A stretch of 64,000 nucleotides of DNA from Arcicella rosea (GTDB lineage Bacteria > Bacteroidota > Bacteroidia > Cytophagales > Spirosomataceae): NCBI RefSeq assembly GCF_040543805.1, contig NZ_JBEUMS010000001.1, positions 248,001-312,000 of the forward strand, read 5' to 3'. A program made the position numbers and the translations under genes. The notes beneath the pieces are model-generated. The model did no database searches, was not told the origin of the DNA, and saw only the letters and a program-made list of their open reading frames with translations. Shown in pieces: positions 60,081 to 64,000 of the stretch (its first letter is position 1; each line of letters begins with the position of its first letter).

Positions 60081-60635
60081 TTATTTTTTACCACCAGTTT
60101 TACCAGCTTTTCTACGAATTTGCTCACCAACAAAACGAATACCTTTACCTTTGTAAGGCTCAATTTTACGTAATGAACGAATTTTCGCTGAAACTTGGCC
60201 AATTAATTCTTTATCAATTCCTTCTAAAGTTACTTTAGGGTTTTGACCTTTCTCCATTGCAGTTGTCACTTTCAATTCGCTAGGAATTTGAACAAATACA
60301 GCGTGAGAATATCCTAAACTTAACTCAAGAATATTTCCTTGATTAGATGCTTTGTAACCAACCCCAACAATTTCCATCTGAGATTTATATCCTTCACTTA
60401 CACCAATAACCATGTTATTGATTAAAGAACGATACAAACCATGAAGAGCTTTGTGACGTTTTTGTTCAGTAGGACGTTTAACTGCAAGTTCAACACCTTC
60501 TACTTCAACGATAATATCTGGATCAATTGTACGCTCCAAAGTTCCTTTAGGACCTTTAACCGATACATGATTTTTATCAATCGTTACAACAACTCCCGCT
60601 GGCAACGTAATGATTTTATTACCAATTCTTGACAT
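60081..60635 (-). CDS. rplF: Ribosomal protein L6
   Basis: 184 residues with two L6 repeats. Typical: MSRIGNKIITLPAGVVVTID (20 residues), VSVKGPKGTLERTI, YRSLINNMVIGVSEGYKSQM (20 residues), and the C-terminal EPYKGKGIRFVGEQIRRKAG (20 residues). L6 binds 23S rRNA near the factor-binding site. Confidence 0.97.
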   Translation of the reverse strand: MSRIGNKIITLPAGVVVTIDKNHVSVKGPKGTLERTIDPDIIVEVEGVELAVKRPTEQKRHKALHGLYRSLINNMVIGVSEGYKSQMEIVGVGYKASNQGNILELSLGYSHAVFVQIPSELKVTTAMEKGQNPKVTLEGIDKELIGQVSAKIRSLRKIEPYKGKGIRFVGEQIRRKAGKTGGKK

Positions 60636-60714
60636 AATTGTTAATTGTTTTGCTTAAATGGAAGTCAACAAAATCAAAAGATTAAATTGAAGCTTCTTTC
60701 AGCGTTAAGAAATA

Positions 60715-61110
60715 TTAATAAACGTGGCAAAGTACTTCACCACCTACGTTTAACACACGAGCTTCTTTGTCGGTGATAACCCCTTTTGATGTCGAAAGAA
60801 TTGCAATACCTAAACCATTCAATACACGTGGCAACTCAGTTGCACCTTTGTATTTACGTAAACCTGGCTTAGAAATTCTTTCTAATTTAACGATTGCCGA
60901 CTGCTTAGTAACCGGGTTATACTTCAAAGCAACTTTGATGGTACCCTGAACAGTTGTATCGTCAAATTTATAGTTTTGAATATATCCTTTATCAAAAAGC
61001 ACCTTAGTGATTTCCTTTTTGATGTTAGAAGCAGGGATTTCAACGATTCTATGGCGTGCCTTGATGGCATTTCTCAATCGTGTTAAGTAATCTGCTATTG
61101 GATCTGTCAT
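60715..61110 (-). CDS. rpsH: Ribosomal protein S8
   Basis: 131 residues. Typical S8: TDPIADYLTRLRNAIKARHR (20 residues) and the C-terminal STSKGVITDKEARVLNVGGE (20 residues). S8 binds the central domain of 16S rRNA and, in some bacteria, represses its own operon. Confidence 0.97.
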   Translation of the reverse strand: MTDPIADYLTRLRNAIKARHRIVEIPASNIKKEITKVLFDKGYIQNYKFDDTTVQGTIKVALKYNPVTKQSAIVKLERISKPGLRKYKGATELPRVLNGLGIAILSTSKGVITDKEARVLNVGGEVLCHVY

Positions 61111-61244
61111 TGTTTTCGATATTTGAAACGAACCCTTCCTGAAAAGGCTCGCAAAATTACGGAATAAAAATTAAGAAGACAAGTTAATTGATAATTAAAA
61201 TAAATCTAATTACTTAATTATCAATTATCTGAAGTCGTTTGATA

Positions 61245-61514
61245 TTACCAGCTTGATTTAGTTACCCCTGGAATCAACCCATCAGAAGCCATTTGGCGGA
61301 AAGTAACACGGTTAATACCGAACTTACGCATATAACCTCTTGGGCGTCCTGTAAGCTTACAACGGTTGTGTAAACGAACTGGTGAAGCATTTTTAGGTAA
61401 CTTATCAAGTCCTAAATAATCTCCAGCTGCTTTTAAGGCTGCACGCTTTGCGGCATACTTAGCAACTGTTGCTTCTTTTTTTCTTTCTCTTGCTTTTACT
61501 GATTCTTTTGCCAT
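61245..61514 (-). CDS. rpsN: Ribosomal protein S14, zinc-independent form
   Basis: 89 residues, the long (C-minus) S14. Typical: KLPKNASPVRLHNRCKLTGR (20 residues) and YMRKFGINRVTFRQMASDGL (20 residues). The CxxC...CxxC zinc ribbon of the short form is absent; only one Cys is present. Confidence 0.97.
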   Translation of the reverse strand: MAKESVKARERKKEATVAKYAAKRAALKAAGDYLGLDKLPKNASPVRLHNRCKLTGRPRGYMRKFGINRVTFRQMASDGLIPGVTKSSW

Positions 61515-61620
61515 TTGTGTTGAGAATCTTTATTTGTTATCGGTTATCTGTATCCGTTATCGGTAAATGTTATTTAGAAAATAATATCAATAATAACAGT
61601 TCACAGATAACTTGAATCAA

Positions 61621-62175
61621 TTACTTCTTCTGATTTGAGAAAGGCATTCCCATTGCTGATAACAATGCGTTCGCTTCTTCGTCAGTTTTTGCGGTAGTTA
61701 CAAAAGTGATATCCATACCAGAAATTTTATTTACTTTATCAATAGAAATTTCAGGGAAGATAATTTGTTCTTTAACACCTAATGTATAGTTACCACGACC
61801 ATCGAATCCTTTGTCCGATACTCCTTTGAAGTCACGTACACGTGGAAGTGATACAGTCATCAAACGGTCAAGAAATTCGTACATTTTTTGTCCTCTCAAC
61901 GTTACTTTAACACCAATTGGCATGTTTTCACGTAATTTGAAGTTCGAAATTGCTTTCTTAGAAATTGTTGCAACAGCTTTCTGTCCAGCGATAAGAGTGA
62001 TTTCTTCAACACCCGTATCAATCAATTTCTTGTCAGCCACAGCAGCACCAATACCTTTGTTGATTACAACTTTAGTAACTTTTGGAACTTGCATTACTGA
62101 TTTGTATTGAAATTTCTCCTTTAAAGCAGGAACGATTTCATTTACATACTTATCTTTCAGTCTTGTAGTTGTCAT
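61621..62175 (-). CDS. rplE: Ribosomal protein L5
   Basis: 184 residues. Typical L5: KVTKVVINKGIGAAVADKKL (20 residues), AISNFKLRENMPIGVKVTLR (20 residues), LPRVRDFKGVSDKGFDGRGN (20 residues) and the end MDITFVTTAKTDEEANALLS (20 residues). It links 5S rRNA to the large subunit. Confidence 0.97.
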   Translation of the reverse strand: MTTTRLKDKYVNEIVPALKEKFQYKSVMQVPKVTKVVINKGIGAAVADKKLIDTGVEEITLIAGQKAVATISKKAISNFKLRENMPIGVKVTLRGQKMYEFLDRLMTVSLPRVRDFKGVSDKGFDGRGNYTLGVKEQIIFPEISIDKVNKISGMDITFVTTAKTDEEANALLSAMGMPFSNQKK

Positions 62176-62263
62176 TTTATGAAAATTTATGTGGATTTCC
62201 GACCCACTTTTTCAATTTGAATAGTTATTGATTATATACCATAACTATTTATTTGAGATTTAA

Positions 62264-62596
62264 TTAAATGAATTTTCCTGTTGCTTTCGAAAATCTCTGC
62301 AACTTTCCTTCTTCGTTCAATTTACGACCAGTACGAACTGGCTTACCATTTTCAGCGATTGCCAAATTTGAAATGTGAATAGAACCTTCACGTTTCTCAA
62401 TACCACCTTGCGGAGTATTAGCATTTGGTTTTACGTGTTTTGTTTGAAGATTCACACCTTCAACAATTGCACGGTTCTTATCAACCAATACTTTTTTGAT
62501 TACGCCTGTCTTACCTTTTGAGTTTCCAGCGATAACGATAACTGTATCACCAGATTTGATGTGCAGTTTTGGCTGCTTATTAAACTTTCTTTCCAT
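62264..62596 (-). CDS. rplX: Ribosomal protein L24
   Basis: 110 residues. The KOW motif SGDTVIVIAGNSKGKTGVIK (20 residues) and KHVKPNANTPQGGIEKREGS (20 residues) are those of L24, an early assembly protein of the large subunit. Confidence 0.96.
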   Translation of the reverse strand: MERKFNKQPKLHIKSGDTVIVIAGNSKGKTGVIKKVLVDKNRAIVEGVNLQTKHVKPNANTPQGGIEKREGSIHISNLAIAENGKPVRTGRKLNEEGKLQRFSKATGKFI

Positions 62597-62610
62597 GATA
62601 CGAATTATGA

Positions 62611-62979
62611 TTAAAGCACCTCTGGGGCTAATGAAACGATTTTCATGAAACCTGCATCACGTAATTCACGTGCTACTGGCCCGAAAATACGAGTACCACG
62701 TGGCTCGTCGTTGGCATTCAACAAAACGGCTGCGTTATCCTCGAAACGAATATATGAACCGTCTTTACGACGAATCTCTTTTTTAGTTCTTACTACTACG
62801 GCTTTAGAAACCGTACCTTTCTTCATATTTGATGATGAAAGTGCTGATTTAACAGTCACTACAATTTTATCACCAATTGAAGCGTATCTTTTTCCTGTAC
62901 CGCCCAACACACGGATAACTAGAACTTCTTTAGCTCCTGAGTTATCTGCTACGCCGAGTCTTGATTCTTGCTGTACCAT
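62611..62979 (-). CDS. rplN: Ribosomal protein L14
   Basis: 122 residues. Typical L14: QQESRLGVADNSGAKEVLVI (20 residues), GDKIVVTVKSA, FEDNAAVLLNANDEPRGTRI (20 residues) and FGPVARELRDAGFMKIVSLA (20 residues). It lies 14 nt upstream of rplX. Confidence 0.97.
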   Translation of the reverse strand: MVQQESRLGVADNSGAKEVLVIRVLGGTGKRYASIGDKIVVTVKSALSSSNMKKGTVSKAVVVRTKKEIRRKDGSYIRFEDNAAVLLNANDEPRGTRIFGPVARELRDAGFMKIVSLAPEVL

Positions 62980-63048
62980 TTTATGATTGGAATACTGATT
63001 TTAACGAAAAATTTAACTTCTTAATAATATTGATTGTTGGGAAGGAAA

Positions 63049-63312
63049 TTATTTCGCTTTCTCGATAACTTCAACTAATCTCCAACGTTTATTTTTTGAA
63101 AGTGGACGAGTTTCCATCACTTTCACTGTATCACCAATACCACATTCATTGTTCTCATCATGAGCCATCAACTTTGAAGTTTTTTTCATAAACTTACCAT
63201 AAAGTGGATGTTTTACTTTTCTTTCTACGGCTACAGTGATTGATTTATCCATCTTGTCGCTCACTACACGCCCTACTCTGATTTTTCTCAGATTTCTTTT
63301 TAATTCTTCCAT
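63049..63312 (-). CDS. rpsQ: Ribosomal protein S17
   Basis: 87 residues, OB fold. Typical S17: GRVVSDKMDKSITVAVERKV (20 residues), HPLYGKFMKKTSKLMAHDEN (20 residues) and the end METRPLSKNKRWRLVEVIEK (20 residues). It lies between rpmC and rplN. Confidence 0.97.
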   Translation of the reverse strand: MEELKRNLRKIRVGRVVSDKMDKSITVAVERKVKHPLYGKFMKKTSKLMAHDENNECGIGDTVKVMETRPLSKNKRWRLVEVIEKAK

Positions 63313-63398
63313 CGTTGGATTTTTTAATTGTTGTTACACGATTGACCTCAAGCGTTATGTTGATGAGGTCTGTTATAATTACTTTTCAGTAATTCGAT

Positions 63399-63584
63399 TT
63401 ATTTCGCTGCTGAGATAGCAGTTTCCAATCGAGCGATAACTTTACGAGCCTCACGGATACGTAATGGATTTTCAATTGGAGAAATAGCGTGAGCAAACTT
63501 TAGGCGAGCTAAAGCCTCTTTTTCAGAGGCTAAAGTACTTACTAATTCTTCTGCGCTTAATTTTTTGATTTCTGCGTTTTTCAT
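63399..63584 (-). CDS. rpmC: Ribosomal protein L29
   Basis: 61 residues, two-helix L29. Typical: EIKKLSAEELVSTLASEKEA (20 residues) and the L29 signature near residue 45, NPLRIREARKVIARLETAI. L29 lies at the peptide exit tunnel. Confidence 0.96.
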   Translation of the reverse strand: MKNAEIKKLSAEELVSTLASEKEALARLKFAHAISPIENPLRIREARKVIARLETAISAAK

Positions 63585-63678
63585 GACTTTGATTATGAAA
63601 TATTATAATCTGAATATTAATTAATTGATTTGACAAACTTTGGAAAGCCATCAAATCATAACTAACCAAATTTTCAAA

Positions 63679-64000
63679 TTACTGTGCTTCTTGATAATCT
63701 CTACGCACTACGAATGAAGTACGAAGTGGCAATTTTTGAGCTGCTAAACGAAGCGCCTCTTGTGCCAATTCTAAAGGTACACCAGCCGATTCAAACAAAA
63801 TTGTTCCTGGCTTGATACGTGCCACCCAGTATTCTGGAGCACCCTTACCTTTACCCATACGTACCTCTGCTGGTTTCTTCGTAATAGGTTTGTCAGGGAA
63901 TACACGAATCCAAACTTGACCTTCACGTTTCATGGCACGAGTTACTGAAATACGAGCCGCTTCAATCTGACGAGCAGTGATGCGTCCTGGTTCCAAAGCT
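63679..64000 (-). CDS. rplP: Ribosomal protein L16, C-terminal part
   Basis: The gene is cut by the window edge; about 107 residues are visible. The frame runs open to the edge as ALEPGRITARQIEAARISVT (20 residues), which is internal L16 sequence, so a TTG at 63996 is a Leu codon and not a start. MKREGQVWIRVFPDKPITKK (20 residues) and GAPEYWVARIKPGTILFE follow. L16 binds in the region of the A-site tRNA on the large subunit. Confidence 0.96.
   Translation of the reverse strand, partial: ALEPGRITARQIEAARISVTRAMKREGQVWIRVFPDKPITKKPAEVRMGKGKGAPEYWVARIKPGTILFESAGVPLELAQEALRLAAQKLPLRTSFVVRRDYQEAQ

Overview
The window looks like chromosomal DNA of an AT-rich member of the Bacteroidota, most likely a Cytophagales-type organism. 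The evidence is a secreted protein with a C-terminal type IX secretion (T9SS) sorting domain, bacillithiol synthesis (bshA), Bacteroidota-type TAnnTTTG promoter elements, few Shine-Dalgarno sites, many lipoproteins with a Bacteroidota-style lipobox, and an S10/spc/alpha ribosomal cluster with the order secY-map-infA-rpmJ-rpsM-rpsK-rpsD-rpoA-rplQ. No tRNA, rRNA, CRISPR array, transposase or prophage gene was recognised.

Layout. 0-9.3 kb: the start of a BadF/BadG-type sugar kinase on the minus strand, a 14-repeat T9SS-exported beta-propeller protein, a cytochrome b5-like protein, a lipoprotein, thiL, a UbiA-family prenyltransferase, bshA with a type II NADH dehydrogenase, and a fatty-acid-hydroxylase-family protein. 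9.3-15.2 kb: a two-component system, folK, a YqgE protein, an antitoxin with a PIN toxin broken by one in-frame stop, and aroA. 15.3-15.6 kb: a six-unit 42-bp tandem array. 15.7-30.1 kb: housekeeping genes (purK, purE, purN, gpmI, eno, an FtsB/DivIC-like gene, a low-molecular-weight phosphatase), a rhodanese-thioredoxin fusion, and two tandem M28 peptidases. 30.3-36.9 kb: a complete RND efflux operon (membrane fusion protein, pump, outer-membrane channel) preceded by a small exported protein. 37.1-51.6 kb: a broken dcw (division and cell wall) cluster, rsmH-ftsL // ftsI-murE-mraY, with about 5.9 kb of accessory genes between ftsL and ftsI. Those genes are an orphan LytS-type kinase, a Kelch protein, a 13-register 42-bp array, an unknown membrane-anchored protein, two outer-membrane barrels (the second with an in-frame stop) and a Crp/Fnr regulator. 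51.7-64 kb: rplQ, rpoA and the spc/alpha ribosomal genes on the minus strand, running off the window inside rplP.

How genes work together. purK, purE and purN serve purine synthesis; gpmI and eno are consecutive glycolytic enzymes on the same strand. rsmH, ftsL, ftsI, murE and mraY make and divide the wall. The membrane fusion protein, RND pump and channel form one tripartite exporter. The ribosomal block supplies ribosome, Sec translocon, methionine aminopeptidase and RNA polymerase alpha.

The most unusual signal is the pair of 42-bp arrays at 15.3 and 45.3 kb. They differ in sequence, yet both keep an exact 42-nt register (four helical turns) and both carry the dyad TTTTTC-N6-GAAAA once per unit. 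Other points of note are the two single-stop pseudogenes, the island inside the dcw cluster, short GC-rich elements sharing a GCGGCG core in intergenic DNA, and hairpins on both sides of rpoA.
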